In this document: one piece after another, positions 22,490-30,981 of the stretch
Layout: each line of letters starts with the position of its first letter
Numbering within the stretch: position 1 is the first letter of the stretch
Assembly (NCBI RefSeq): GCF_003347205.1
Contig: NZ_QQBJ01000025.1
Location: 39,565 to 103,564 of the forward strand
Source: Mycolicibacterium moriokaense
Lineage (GTDB): Bacteria > Actinomycetota > Actinomycetes > Mycobacteriales > Mycobacteriaceae
DNA: 64,000 nucleotides
Reading direction: 5' to 3'
The notes under the pieces: generated by a model
Databases searched by the model: none
The model's input: the letters and a program-made list of their open reading frames with translations, nothing else
What the model was told of the DNA's origin: nothing
Translations under genes and position numbers: made by a program

Positions 22490-24376
22490 ATGTTCGGTTT
22501 CGCGACCACATCGACCGCCGAAACGGGACGAAATTTGAACGGGCAGACTGACGAGGCTTTTGAAGGCCTGTTGCGCTACATGCGCGACTCCCGGGGTTTC
22601 GACTTCACCGGGTACAAGCGCACGTCGTTGATGCGGCGGGTCCGCCATCGGATGGACGCGGCCGGATACGACACGTTCGACGAATACCTCGACATGTTGC
22701 AGGCCAGTTCGGATGAGTTCTCGGCCCTGTTCAACACGATTCTGATCAACGTCACCGCGTTCTTCCGCGACCCCGCCGCCTGGGACTATCTTCGCGACGA
22801 GGTTGTGCCGTCGATGCTGGCCGAGCGCGCCCCCAACGACCCGATCCGCGTGTGGAGCGCCGGTTGCGCGTCGGGCCAGGAGGCCTACACCCTGGCGATG
22901 ATCCTGGCGGAGGCGATGGGCGCCGACGACTTCCGGCAACGGGTCAAGATCTATGCCACCGACATCGACGACGAGGCCCTCACCGAGGCCCGGGCCGCCT
23001 CTTATGAGCCGAAGGCGATCGAATCGGTGCCGCCGGAACTGCTGGAGCGCTACTTCGAGCACGTCAACGGGCGCTACGTGTTCCGCAAGGATCTTCGCCG
23101 CGCGGTCATCTTCGGCCGCAACGACTTGGTCCGGGATGCGCCCATCTCGCGAGTCGACCTCTTGGTCTGCCGCAACACCTTGATGTATCTCAACGCCGAG
23201 ACGCAACGGAACGTGTTGGGCCGCTTGCACTTTGCGCTTGCTCCACAGGGCACGCTGTTCCTCGGCCATGCCGAGATGTTGCTCAGCCATGCCGACCGTT
23301 TCACTCCGCTGGACCTCAAGCACCGCATCTTCCGCAAAGCGGCGGGCTCCCACGTCGGCATCGACCGCTACGAGAACGGCAGCGGGCTGTTCGAACGGCA
23401 CGGCGAGCTGCCCGGCCTGTCGCCGATCCGCGAGTTGGCGTTCCGCGCCAGCCCCGTCGCGCAGATCGTGGTCACCGGCGAGGACACCGTCGCGATGATC
23501 AACCAGCAGGCCGAGACCACCTTCGGGCTGTCGGCACGCGACATCGGTCGACTGCTGCGCGATCTGGAGGTGTCCTACCGGCCGGTGGAGCTGCGCGCCT
23601 ACCTGGAGCAGGCGAAGGTGGAGCGCCGGTCCGCCCGGATCCAGGACGTGCAGTGGCAACGCCCCGGCGCGGACACGGTTTGGTTCGAGATCCACATCAA
23701 CCCGCTGGTCGATGCCGAGAACGGGTTGCTGGGCACCTCGATCGTGTTCTTCGACGTCACCGCGACCAGGGCGCTGCTGGACAAGGTCGTGCAGACCAAC
23801 CGCCAGCTCGAGGCGGCCTACGAGGAGCTGCAGTCGACCAACGAAGAGCTCGAGACCACCAACGAGGAGCTGCAGTCCACGGTGGAGGAACTGGAGACCA
23901 CCAACGAGGAGCTGCAGTCCACCAACGAAGAGCTCGAGACGATGAACGAGGAACTTCAGTCCACCAACGACGAACTGCACACGATCAACGACACGCTCCG
24001 CGAGCGCAGCGTGGAACTCGAGGACTCCAGGTCGTTCGTGAGCTCGTTGGTCAACTCGATCCAGCTGGGGATGGCGGTGGTGGACCGCGAGATGCGGGTG
24101 GTGCTGTGGAACCGCGGATGCGAAGAGCTGTGGGGCCTACGCTCGGATGAAATCTCGGGTGTGCCACTGCAATCGCTGGACATCGGCCTGCCGTTGGACG
24201 AGGTCAAGCCGTTGATCGGAAAGGCCTTCGTGGACTCCGACACGAGGGAGGAAGCGGTGGTCGACGCGGTCAACCGGAGAGGTAAGGCGACGCGGGTGCG
24301 CGTCACGTGCACGGCCTTTCGCTCGCCCGAGGAGAAGACCAGCGGTGCGCTTTTGTTGATGGAGGTGCTGACCTGA
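22490..24376 (+). CDS. CheR methyltransferase with PAS domains and long coiled coil
   Basis: This 628-residue protein has a CheR N-terminal helical region (YMRDSRGFDFTGYKRTSLMRR), a SAM-binding methyltransferase domain (WSAGCASGQEAYTLAMIL, ATDIDDEAL and CRNTLMYLN), then a PAS-like region (residues ~310-430). A 50-residue heptad coiled coil made of repeated STNEELETTNEELQS units follows, then a second PAS domain (residues ~515-628). No kinase or output domain follows. The PAS domains probably sense a signal and the coiled coil transmits it to the methylase. The coiled coil causes the strong DNA repetitiveness at 23826-24000. It starts nine bases after the STAS-HATPase gene. Confidence 0.85.
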   Translation: MFGFATTSTAETGRNLNGQTDEAFEGLLRYMRDSRGFDFTGYKRTSLMRRVRHRMDAAGYDTFDEYLDMLQASSDEFSALFNTILINVTAFFRDPAAWDYLRDEVVPSMLAERAPNDPIRVWSAGCASGQEAYTLAMILAEAMGADDFRQRVKIYATDIDDEALTEARAASYEPKAIESVPPELLERYFEHVNGRYVFRKDLRRAVIFGRNDLVRDAPISRVDLLVCRNTLMYLNAETQRNVLGRLHFALAPQGTLFLGHAEMLLSHADRFTPLDLKHRIFRKAAGSHVGIDRYENGSGLFERHGELPGLSPIRELAFRASPVAQIVVTGEDTVAMINQQAETTFGLSARDIGRLLRDLEVSYRPVELRAYLEQAKVERRSARIQDVQWQRPGADTVWFEIHINPLVDAENGLLGTSIVFFDVTATRALLDKVVQTNRQLEAAYEELQSTNEELETTNEELQSTVEELETTNEELQSTNEELETMNEELQSTNDELHTINDTLRERSVELEDSRSFVSSLVNSIQLGMAVVDREMRVVLWNRGCEELWGLRSDEISGVPLQSLDIGLPLDEVKPLIGKAFVDSDTREEAVVDAVNRRGKATRVRVTCTAFRSPEEKTSGALLLMEVLT

Positions 24377-24383
24377 GCCCGGG

Positions 24384-24788
24384 TCAGGCCAGCCGACGAC
24401 CGTCCGCCTCTTCCGACTGCAGTTCCAGGTAAGCGGCCGCGTCGTGTCGTTGTGCGGCATCGCGGTGCTGCTCGGCGGCGTCTTGATGGGCGTCGCCCTT
24501 GCCTTCGCGGGCGAAGATGGCCGCCTGCTCGTGCGCGGCGGCCGCCCGACGATGCGCGCGCCCCGCGGCGACGTGCTGTTGCGCAGCGGCCAGATGCGCT
24601 CGCTGCGCGCGTCGTAACGCGTCCTGGGCGTGCTTTTGGGCCCGAGCGACTGTCTGCGTCGTCGTCGGGATGCCGCGCGCCAATTCCTCGCGCCGCGCCC
24701 GAAGTTCGTTGGCGCGGACACGGGCTGCCTCGGCGCGGTCCGTAGCTGAGCCGTCCAGGGCATCGGGTGGTGTCGGTGGTGTGATCAT
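24384..24788 (-). CDS. Ala/Arg-rich helical protein at the end of the Che-like cluster
   Basis: This 134-residue protein, very rich in Ala, Arg, His and Gln, is one long helix in appearance (RAQKHAQDALRRAQRAHLAAAQQHVAAGRAH), with no membrane segment or enzyme motif. It reads toward the cheR-type gene and ends seven bases from it, so the two converge. Similar short heptad proteins occur near stress genes in mycobacteria, but I do not recognise a named family. It might interact with the CheR coiled coil, which is a guess. Confidence 0.6.
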   Translation of the reverse strand: MITPPTPPDALDGSATDRAEAARVRANELRARREELARGIPTTTQTVARAQKHAQDALRRAQRAHLAAAQQHVAAGRAHRRAAAAHEQAAIFAREGKGDAHQDAAEQHRDAAQRHDAAAYLELQSEEADGRRLA

Positions 24789-24847
24789 GTGCCCTCGCTA
24801 CCGACTAAAGATACTGCCCTTCGGGGCCCGGTAGCGGGCGATAGGCG

Positions 24848-25828
24848 TCAACTGCGCAACGTCGCGTGGGGACTCTGGTTGAAGGTCTCCCGATAGAGGA
24901 CGGCGAATCGGCCGGTGTGCATGAACCCCCACCGCGCGGCGATGGCGCTCACCGTTTCATGCATCCGGTCGGCGCTGACGAGTTCCTGGTGGGCGCGGTG
25001 CAGCCGAACTTGCCGAAGGTACTGCAGCGGCGTCGTGTTCAGGTGTTTGCGGAACATGTACTGCACCGCGCGCGGCGTGACGTGGATGGCCGAGGCGACG
25101 TCGGCGATGGCAATGTCGTTGTCCGCGTTGCTGTCCATGAACTCGATGGCGCGCCGCAACAACGGCGGCCTGGCATCGGTGCGGTCGAATCGCGACCGCG
25201 TGGTGGCTGCATCGTTGGGGAAGGCCGACAGCGTGACCGCCGCCAGCAGTCGGCTGGCGTGCCCCACCACCAGCGGGGTGGCGATCTCTTGGTCGGCGAG
25301 CAGACAGTTCTTCACGTAGTCGACGGTGGTCATCCACAGCCGGGCGGCGTTGGAGCTGACGGGTCGGAAGTCGCGGAAGCGGACCGACGTATCGACCTGC
25401 CGTGCCGGTGTGCCGGTGGCGACGCCCGCGACCGTCGACGGGTTCAGCAGCAGCACCGTCGCCGAGATGTCCTCGACATGGGCGTAGTGCGGCAGGTCGG
25501 CCTGCGAGACCATCGTCAGGTCACCGGCGCACGCCTGGCTGTCGATGCCGTCGCAGTGGCCCCGCAGCCTGCCGCTGGTAGCCCGGATGGCCATCACCCT
25601 GCCGAGGGGGTCCGGCGAGGCCTCCAGTTCGCCCGGCAGGTGCACGTCCTCGATGGCGAACGGGCCGACGTCGACACGCTCGTGGGTCAGCCGTTCGGTG
25701 GGACCGCGTTCGCGAAGTTCCTTCAGTCGCAGGCTGACGCCGTACACACCTTCCAGGTACTCGCGGACCGCACAAGGGTCCGAGACGACAACCCTGGTAC
25801 GCACGGGCCGTTGAACCGTCGGCGTCAC
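24848..25828 (-). CDS. AraC family transcriptional regulator
   Basis: This 326-residue protein has an N-terminal sensing part (residues 1-220) and a C-terminal double helix-turn-helix (residues ~228-326: IADVASAIHVTPRAVQYMFRKHLNTTPLQYLRQVRLHRA and WGFMHTGRFAVLYRETFNQSP). The N-terminus contains the AraC_binding_2 style found in mycobacterial regulators. GTG at 25828 is the start. It is divergent from the cytochrome bd-type genes, so it may control them or itself. The intergenic region (153 bp) holds two perfect hairpins. Confidence 0.85.
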   Translation of the reverse strand: MTPTVQRPVRTRVVVSDPCAVREYLEGVYGVSLRLKELRERGPTERLTHERVDVGPFAIEDVHLPGELEASPDPLGRVMAIRATSGRLRGHCDGIDSQACAGDLTMVSQADLPHYAHVEDISATVLLLNPSTVAGVATGTPARQVDTSVRFRDFRPVSSNAARLWMTTVDYVKNCLLADQEIATPLVVGHASRLLAAVTLSAFPNDAATTRSRFDRTDARPPLLRRAIEFMDSNADNDIAIADVASAIHVTPRAVQYMFRKHLNTTPLQYLRQVRLHRAHQELVSADRMHETVSAIAARWGFMHTGRFAVLYRETFNQSPHATLRS

Positions 25829-25981
25829 CGTAATGGTGTCTCACCTGCCTGCTGGTGAGGGGGCGGGGCTGTGTTCTCAGCCCCCGAACAGCTAATACGC
25901 TACCCGTTTCCGCCGGCATCGCGGCCATTTGTTAGCTGACCTCACCGAATTGCCCGGCGTCGCGCGGATACGCTGGCGGTG
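25829..25981. promoter_or_regulatory. Divergent control region between AraC regulator and cydA-like gene
   Basis: It contains inverted repeats CTCACC/GGTGAG (25840-25859) and GGGGCTG/CAGCCCC (25865-25884), both perfect. Nothing beyond these stands out. They could be operator half-sites for the AraC-type protein or RNA hairpins in its leader. Confidence 0.35.
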
Positions 25982-27364
25982 ATGGGCCTCAGCAACGCGG
26001 TGCTGCTGCTGGCGTCGGAGCCGTCCGGGCTGACGCCGGCCCGCCAGCAGATGGCGGTCTCTCTGGGCTGGCACATCATCCTGGCCTGCTTCGGTGTCGC
26101 CTTCCCGACGATCATCTACGTCATGCACCGCCGCGGCGTCGTGCGCGACGACCCCGTCGCCCTCGGCCTGGCCAGGCGGTGGGGCAAGGTCTCGGCGGTG
26201 CTGTTCGCCATCGGCGCGGTGTCGGGCACCGTGCTGAGCTTCGAGATGGGCCTGCTGTGGCCCGGGCTGATGGGACCGTACGGCGACGTCCTGGGACTGC
26301 CGTTCGCGTTCGAGGGGCTGTCCTTCTTCGTCGAGGCGATCTTCCTCGGCATCTACCTCTACGGCTGGGACCGGATGCCGCCGCGGCGCCACCTGGCGAT
26401 GCTGATCCCGATGGGTCTCGCGGGCATCGTCGGCACCTTCTGCGTGGTGTCGGTCAACGCCTGGATGAACAACCCGACCGGCTTCGCGATCCGCGACGGC
26501 GTGGTCACCGACGTCAACCCGTGGCGGGCGATGTTCAACGACGGGGTGTGGCTGCAGTTCCTGCACATGTGGCTGGCCGCGTTCATGGTCGTCGGCCTCG
26601 TGATCTCGGGCGTGTACGCCGCGGGCATCCTGCGTGGCCGCGACGACGCGCATCACCGCCTCGGCTTCACCGTGCCGTTCGTCGTCGGGTCGGTGGCCGC
26701 CATCGCGCAACCGATCGTCGGACACGTGCTCGGCTTGCGGATCGCCGACACCCAACCGGCCAAACTCGCCGCGTTCGAACTGGCCACGACCACCGAGGCG
26801 CCCGCCCCGTTTCGGTTGGGCGGCCTGCTGATCGACGGCGAGGTGCGGTGGGCGTTGCAGATACCGCGGCTGGGTTCGATCATCGCGCGCAACTCGCTGG
26901 ACAAGCCGGTACCCGGCCTGGACACGGTGCCGGTGTCCGACCGGCCGCCGGTCAACATCACCCACCTCTCGTTTCAGTCGATGGTCTTCATCGGCACGCT
27001 GCTGGCCGCAGGCGTCGTGATCTACTGGCTGGTGCGCTGGCGCGGCATCGATCTGCTGGGCAACCGGTGGTTTCTGCGCTTTTCGGTGATCGCGGGCCCG
27101 CTGGCCATCCTCGCCGTCGAACTCGGTTGGGTGGCAACCGAAGTCGGCCGCCAGCCGTGGACCGTCTGGCATATCCTGCGCACCACCGACGCCGCGAGCA
27201 CCAACCCCGGCCTGTGGTGGAGCTATGTGGGCATCCTCGTCATCTACCTCGGTATGACGGTCGGGGCCTACGTCGTGTTGCGGTCGATGGCCAAGCGGTG
27301 GCGAACCGGCGAGACGGACCTGCCGAGCCCGTACGGTCCGCCGCGGGAGGAGTCGGTGTCGTGA
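25982..27364 (+). CDS. Cytochrome bd-type oxidase subunit I (short Q-loop, CIO-like)
   Basis: This 460-residue integral membrane protein has about nine helices. Heme ligand candidates are the His in SLGWHIILA (residue 31) and the His in QFLHMWLAAF (about residue 200). Conserved sequences include FEGLSFFVEAIFLGIYLYGWDRMPPRRH, GTFCVVSVNAWMNNPTGF and a Trp-rich C-terminal ELGWVATEVGRQPWTVW. It is shorter in the Q-loop than E. coli CydA, typical of the cyanide-insensitive-oxidase branch. With subunit II it would reduce oxygen using menaquinol. ATG at 25982 is preferred over the GTG three bases earlier. No cydDC exporter genes follow, unlike the standard mycobacterial cydABDC locus. Confidence 0.88.
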   Translation: MGLSNAVLLLASEPSGLTPARQQMAVSLGWHIILACFGVAFPTIIYVMHRRGVVRDDPVALGLARRWGKVSAVLFAIGAVSGTVLSFEMGLLWPGLMGPYGDVLGLPFAFEGLSFFVEAIFLGIYLYGWDRMPPRRHLAMLIPMGLAGIVGTFCVVSVNAWMNNPTGFAIRDGVVTDVNPWRAMFNDGVWLQFLHMWLAAFMVVGLVISGVYAAGILRGRDDAHHRLGFTVPFVVGSVAAIAQPIVGHVLGLRIADTQPAKLAAFELATTTEAPAPFRLGGLLIDGEVRWALQIPRLGSIIARNSLDKPVPGLDTVPVSDRPPVNITHLSFQSMVFIGTLLAAGVVIYWLVRWRGIDLLGNRWFLRFSVIAGPLAILAVELGWVATEVGRQPWTVWHILRTTDAASTNPGLWWSYVGILVIYLGMTVGAYVVLRSMAKRWRTGETDLPSPYGPPREESVS

Positions 27365-28356
27365 CACTGGCCGCGGTGGTGGCGATGGCGATGTTCGTCG
27401 GCGTCATCGTCTACGCGTTGTTCGCAGGCGCCGACTTCGGTTCGGGCTTCTACGATCTCACTGCCGGATTCGACCGCCGCGGCAGCGAACTCCGCACGCT
27501 CGTCGACACCAGCATCGGGCCGGTGTGGGAGGCCAACCACGTCTGGCTCATCTACATCCTCGTCATGTGGTGGACCGGCTTCCCCCGCACCTTCGCGGCG
27601 GCGACCACCACCCTGCTGGTGCCGCTTCTCCTGGCTTTGGCGGGAATCGTGTTGCGCGGAGCCAGCTTTGCGTTCCGCAAATATTCGGAGACGTTCGGCC
27701 AGGCCCGGCTGTTCGGCGCGATCTTCGCGGCGTCGTCGGTGATCACCCCGTTCTTCCTGGGCGCCGCGGCAGGCGGCATCGCCTCGGGCCGGGTGCCCGC
27801 CGACGGCTACGGCGACCTCGTCGGATCGTGGGTCAATCCCACGTCGATGGTCGGCGGCTGCCTGGCCGTGACCACCAGCGTCTTTCTGGCCGGCGTGTTC
27901 CTCACCGCCGACGCGGCGCGGGCGGGCAAGGCCGACCTGGCAGGGCGCCTGCGCATGCGCACGCTGGCGGTCGGTGTGGCCGCGGGCGTCGTCGTCTTCG
28001 CCGGGCTGTACCCGGTCGCCCACGACGCCCCCACGCTGAGTCACGGGCTGCGCACGGCCGCCTCCCCGCTGCTGGTGCTGGCCGCGCTCGCAGGCGTCGC
28101 GACCCTGGCGCTGCTCTACCGCCGAAAGTTCTCACCGGCAAGGGTTTCCGCTGTTGTCGCCGTCGGATCGGTGGTGGCCGGATGGGGCGTCGGCCAGTAT
28201 CCCTGGCTTCTGGTCGACCAGGTCACCATCGACGACGCCGCGGGTGCCGACTCCACCTTGATCGGCCTGTTGGTCGTGGTCGGGGTGGCGGGCGTCGTCG
28301 TGTTGCCCGCGTTGGCCTACCTGTTCCGGCTGACCCAGCAGTGGACACGCGCCTGA
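27361..28356 (+). CDS. Cytochrome bd-type oxidase subunit II
   Basis: This 331-residue protein of eight or nine hydrophobic segments includes LFAGADFGSGFYDLTAG, GPVWEANHVWLIYILVMWWTGFP and FAGLYPVAHDAPTLS. These match the CydB family, especially GPVWEANHVW. GTG at 27361 overlaps the subunit I stop by four bases (GTGA), so the two are translationally coupled. It is the structural partner of subunit I. The 3' end overlaps the convergent CDF gene by 40 bases. Confidence 0.88.
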   Translation: MTLAAVVAMAMFVGVIVYALFAGADFGSGFYDLTAGFDRRGSELRTLVDTSIGPVWEANHVWLIYILVMWWTGFPRTFAAATTTLLVPLLLALAGIVLRGASFAFRKYSETFGQARLFGAIFAASSVITPFFLGAAAGGIASGRVPADGYGDLVGSWVNPTSMVGGCLAVTTSVFLAGVFLTADAARAGKADLAGRLRMRTLAVGVAAGVVVFAGLYPVAHDAPTLSHGLRTAASPLLVLAALAGVATLALLYRRKFSPARVSAVVAVGSVVAGWGVGQYPWLLVDQVTIDDAAGADSTLIGLLVVVGVAGVVVLPALAYLFRLTQQWTRA

Positions 28357-29240
28357 GCCAGGTTGGGCACGGCGTGGGTCAACTCGTGTTCGGCGTCGTG
28401 GGCGATGTCCTGCGCGGTCTGTAGCGAGGCGCCCGGCTCGATCTCGACGTCGGCGTCGGCGTGCAGGCGGTGACCGATCCAGCGCATCCGGACGCTTCGG
28501 ACGTCCACGACGTCCGGCCGGGCCGTCAGAGTGGTGCGGGCCGTCTCGACGAGATCGGGATCGACGCCGTCCATCAAGCGGCGGAACACATCTCGGGCGG
28601 CGCTACGCAGCACCGCCAGGATCGCGGCGGTGATCACCAGGCCGATGATCGGATCGGCCAGCGGGAATCCGAGAGCGACGCCGCCCACGCCGGCCAGCAC
28701 GGCCAGTGACGTGAAGCCGTCGGTCCTGGCGTGCAGGCCGTCGGCAACCAGTGCGGCGGAACCGATTCGGCGCCCGACGCGGATCCGGTACATGGCCACC
28801 AACTCGTTGCCGACGAACCCGACCACGCCCGCGGCGGCCACCCAGCCGAGATGCCCGATCGGCACCGGGTGCACCAGCCGCGTCACCGCCTCGTAGCCGG
28901 CGATGATGGCCGACAGCGCGATCATCGCGACGACGAACAGCCCGGCCAGATCCTCGGCGCGGCCGAAGCCGTAGGTGTAGCGGCGCGTCGCCGCCCGCCG
29001 GCCCAGCACGAACGCGATCCACAGGGGCACCGCGGTCAGCGCATCGGAGAAGTTGTGGATGGTGTCGGCCGCCAACGCGACCGAACCGGAGGCCACCACG
29101 ATGACGGCCTGCGCCAGCGCCGTCACACCGAGCGCCACCAGGCTGATCTTGACCGCGCGGATGCCGATCGCGCTGGATTCCAGGGCGCTGTCGATGCTGT
29201 CGGCGGCGTCGTGGCTGTGCGGGACGAGGGCGTGCGCCAT
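28317..29240 (-). CDS. Cation diffusion facilitator family metal exporter
   Basis: This 307-residue protein has six helices. The metal-site motifs of CDF exporters are visible: AADTIHNFSDALTAVP (helix 2) and LVADGLHARTDGFTSLAVL (helix 5). A C-terminal cytoplasmic domain ends in LHADADVEIEP and an amphipathic HDAEHELTH region. It pumps divalent metals such as zinc, iron, manganese or cobalt out in exchange for protons. It is translationally coupled (TGATG) to the ArsR-type gene upstream, which probably represses the pair and releases on metal binding. The ion cannot be told. Confidence 0.9.
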   Translation of the reverse strand: MAHALVPHSHDAADSIDSALESSAIGIRAVKISLVALGVTALAQAVIVVASGSVALAADTIHNFSDALTAVPLWIAFVLGRRAATRRYTYGFGRAEDLAGLFVVAMIALSAIIAGYEAVTRLVHPVPIGHLGWVAAAGVVGFVGNELVAMYRIRVGRRIGSAALVADGLHARTDGFTSLAVLAGVGGVALGFPLADPIIGLVITAAILAVLRSAARDVFRRLMDGVDPDLVETARTTLTARPDVVDVRSVRMRWIGHRLHADADVEIEPGASLQTAQDIAHDAEHELTHAVPNLAQARVHCWVSRNR

Positions 29241-29623
29241 CAGCCGCCCGCCTTTCGCGCGGTCAGCGGGGCGGCGTCGCCGCGGTGGTGGGCCGGTACC
29301 CCCGGTCCCGCGTGCTCGGCGTTGAAGACGGCGTCGCTGACGAGTTGCCGGACGTGGTCGTTCTCGACGCTGTAATAGATCGTGGTGCCCGCCCTGCGGG
29401 TGCGGACCAGCCTGGCCATCCGCAGCTTGGCCAGGTGCTGGGAGACCGACGGCGCCGGCTTGCCGACGAACTCGGCCAACTCGTTGACCGACAGTTCGCG
29501 GTCGACCAGCGCCCACAGCACCTGCACCCGCGTCGGATCCGCGAGCATCCGGAAGACCTCGACGATCAGCCCCACCTGGTCGTCGTCGATCCGCGGGCGA
29601 CCGCTCGGACTATCTGCATTCAT
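29240..29623 (-). CDS. ArsR/SmtB family metal-responsive repressor
   Basis: This 127-residue winged-helix protein (residues ~20-100: VFRMLADPTRVQVLWALVDRELSVNELAEFVGKPAPSVSQHLAKLRMARLV) has the ArsR pattern. A His-rich part (NAEHAGPGVPAHHRGD) near the C-terminus could bind metal. The ATG at 29623 coincides with the predicted start of transcription from TACTAT (29635-29630), so it is leaderless. It overlaps the CDF gene it most likely controls. It resembles mycobacterial zinc/nickel/cobalt sensors but is not assignable to one. Confidence 0.9.
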   Translation of the reverse strand: MNADSPSGRPRIDDDQVGLIVEVFRMLADPTRVQVLWALVDRELSVNELAEFVGKPAPSVSQHLAKLRMARLVRTRRAGTTIYYSVENDHVRQLVSDAVFNAEHAGPGVPAHHRGDAAPLTARKAGG

Positions 29624-29684
29624 ACGTAGATAGTAGATGACGAAATCGCTGATCTTGAATCGCGGGACGGCTTAGCGTGAGCAG

Positions 29685-30107
29685 ATGCTCATGTCCCGCA
29701 AGCTGCTCTGCGCCGCATACGCCGTCATCGCCGCCGTCGCCCTGATCGCCACCTGGAGCCAGAACATCCTGTTCTTCCACGGCGGCGGAAGCTTCCTCGG
29801 GTTCTGGCAGGCCACCAAGTTGAGTCCAGCGTCGCGATCCATCACCGTCGACATCGCGCTGTTTCTCCTCGCGGCGGCCATCCTGATGGTCATCGAGGCC
29901 AGAAAGCACGGCGTGAGGTTCGTGTGGGCCTATATCCTCGGCGGCTTCTTGGTGGCGATCAGCGTCGCCTTCCCGCTGTTCCTGATCGCCCGCGAACTCA
30001 AGCTCGAGAAGTCCGGCGCGACGGAACTTCGGCAGATCGACACGATCCTGCTGGCCGTGTTGGCCACCGCGACAGCGGCGTTCACGCTCTGGGTGGACGT
30101 GTTCTAA
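29685..30107 (+). CDS. DUF2834 domain membrane protein
   Basis: This 140-residue protein has four hydrophobic helices. SFLGFWQATKLSPASRSITVDIALFLLAAAILMVIEARKHGVRFVWAYILGG fits the DUF2834 family, in which a membrane helix is followed by the ExxK/RxxG motif. The function is unknown. ATG at 29685 is used; an in-frame ATG lies two codons later. The gene converges with the following SDR gene. Confidence 0.75.
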   Translation: MLMSRKLLCAAYAVIAAVALIATWSQNILFFHGGGSFLGFWQATKLSPASRSITVDIALFLLAAAILMVIEARKHGVRFVWAYILGGFLVAISVAFPLFLIARELKLEKSGATELRQIDTILLAVLATATAAFTLWVDVF

Positions 30108-30111
30108 CGAG

Positions 30112-30951
30112 CTAGCCCTGCTCGGCGGCGACCCGGGCGCGCTCGGTCATCGAGGCGACGACGCCGCCGTCGTTAAGGATGTCGGTGCCGGTGAGGTAGC
30201 CGGCCTTGGCGCTGGCACAGAACGCCAGCAGGTCGGCCATCTCCTCCGGCTTGCCCCAGCGGGGAACCGCGGCGTCGGCGACCATCGCGCCCGCCCCGGC
30301 ATTCGCCTCCAACTGACCCATCTCGGTGTCGATCGAGCCGGGCGAGACCGACACGACGCGCAGGCCGCGGCCGTTGAACCGTTCGCACTGCGCGACGGAA
30401 TACCAGCGCACGAAGCCCTTGCTGACCGCGTACGCGATGCCGGACTTCGCCTCGTCGGGCACGATGTCGCATTGCGCCATCATGGCCTTCATGAAGCCGT
30501 CCGGATTCTGCAGCGCCAGCGGGAATTGCTTTGTGGGGAGCATGCTTTCGGGCAGCAAGTGCGCGGCCATCGACGCCACGTTGACGATCGCGGCGCCTTC
30601 GCCCGCGGTGGCGAAGAAGCTCTCGTTGACGTTCAGCGTGCCGATGGCGTTGGTCCGCATCACGTATTCGGCCGACCCCATGCTGGGGCTCACCCCGGCG
30701 GTGTGGATGACCGAGACCACGGTGCCGAGCCCGGACGCCGTTTCGAGCAGGCCGTCGACGGCCTCGCGATCGGTGACGTCACAGTTGACGGCGGTGGCGG
30801 TGATGCCGAGGCCGTCGAGGGCGTCGGCCGCCGCGTCCAGGCGGTCCTGTCGTACGTCGCAGAGGACGACTGTGTGGTCGCGTCCGACGACCTTCGCCGT
30901 CGCAAGACCCATCCCGCCCGCGCCACCGGTGATGACAGCCACATTGCTCAT
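30112..30951 (-). CDS. Short-chain dehydrogenase/reductase
   Basis: This 279-residue classical SDR has ITGGAGGMGLATAK (cofactor), catalytic Tyr/Lys in YAVSKGFVRW, and an extended loop (PTKQFPLALQNPDGFMKAMMAQCD) reminiscent of 3-alpha/3-beta hydroxysteroid or cis-diol type SDRs. The C-terminal FCASAKAGYLTGTDILNDGG is family-typical. Substrate is unknown. ATG at 30951 is well placed. The stop lies five bases from the DUF2834 gene, so the two converge. Confidence 0.85.
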   Translation of the reverse strand: MSNVAVITGGAGGMGLATAKVVGRDHTVVLCDVRQDRLDAAADALDGLGITATAVNCDVTDREAVDGLLETASGLGTVVSVIHTAGVSPSMGSAEYVMRTNAIGTLNVNESFFATAGEGAAIVNVASMAAHLLPESMLPTKQFPLALQNPDGFMKAMMAQCDIVPDEAKSGIAYAVSKGFVRWYSVAQCERFNGRGLRVVSVSPGSIDTEMGQLEANAGAGAMVADAAVPRWGKPEEMADLLAFCASAKAGYLTGTDILNDGGVVASMTERARVAAEQG

Positions 30952-30981
30952 GGGCGCAGCCTAGCGGGGCCCCGGCGGTGA

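Noticed and set aside
23826-24000. Repeated DNA that could suggest a CRISPR or VNTR array
   Set aside because: The repeats are in frame and encode the TNEEL coiled coil of the CheR-PAS protein.
20711-24376. Chemotaxis/flagellar system
   Set aside because: No CheA, CheW, receptor or flagellar genes; mycobacteria are not flagellated. Treated as a signalling module instead.
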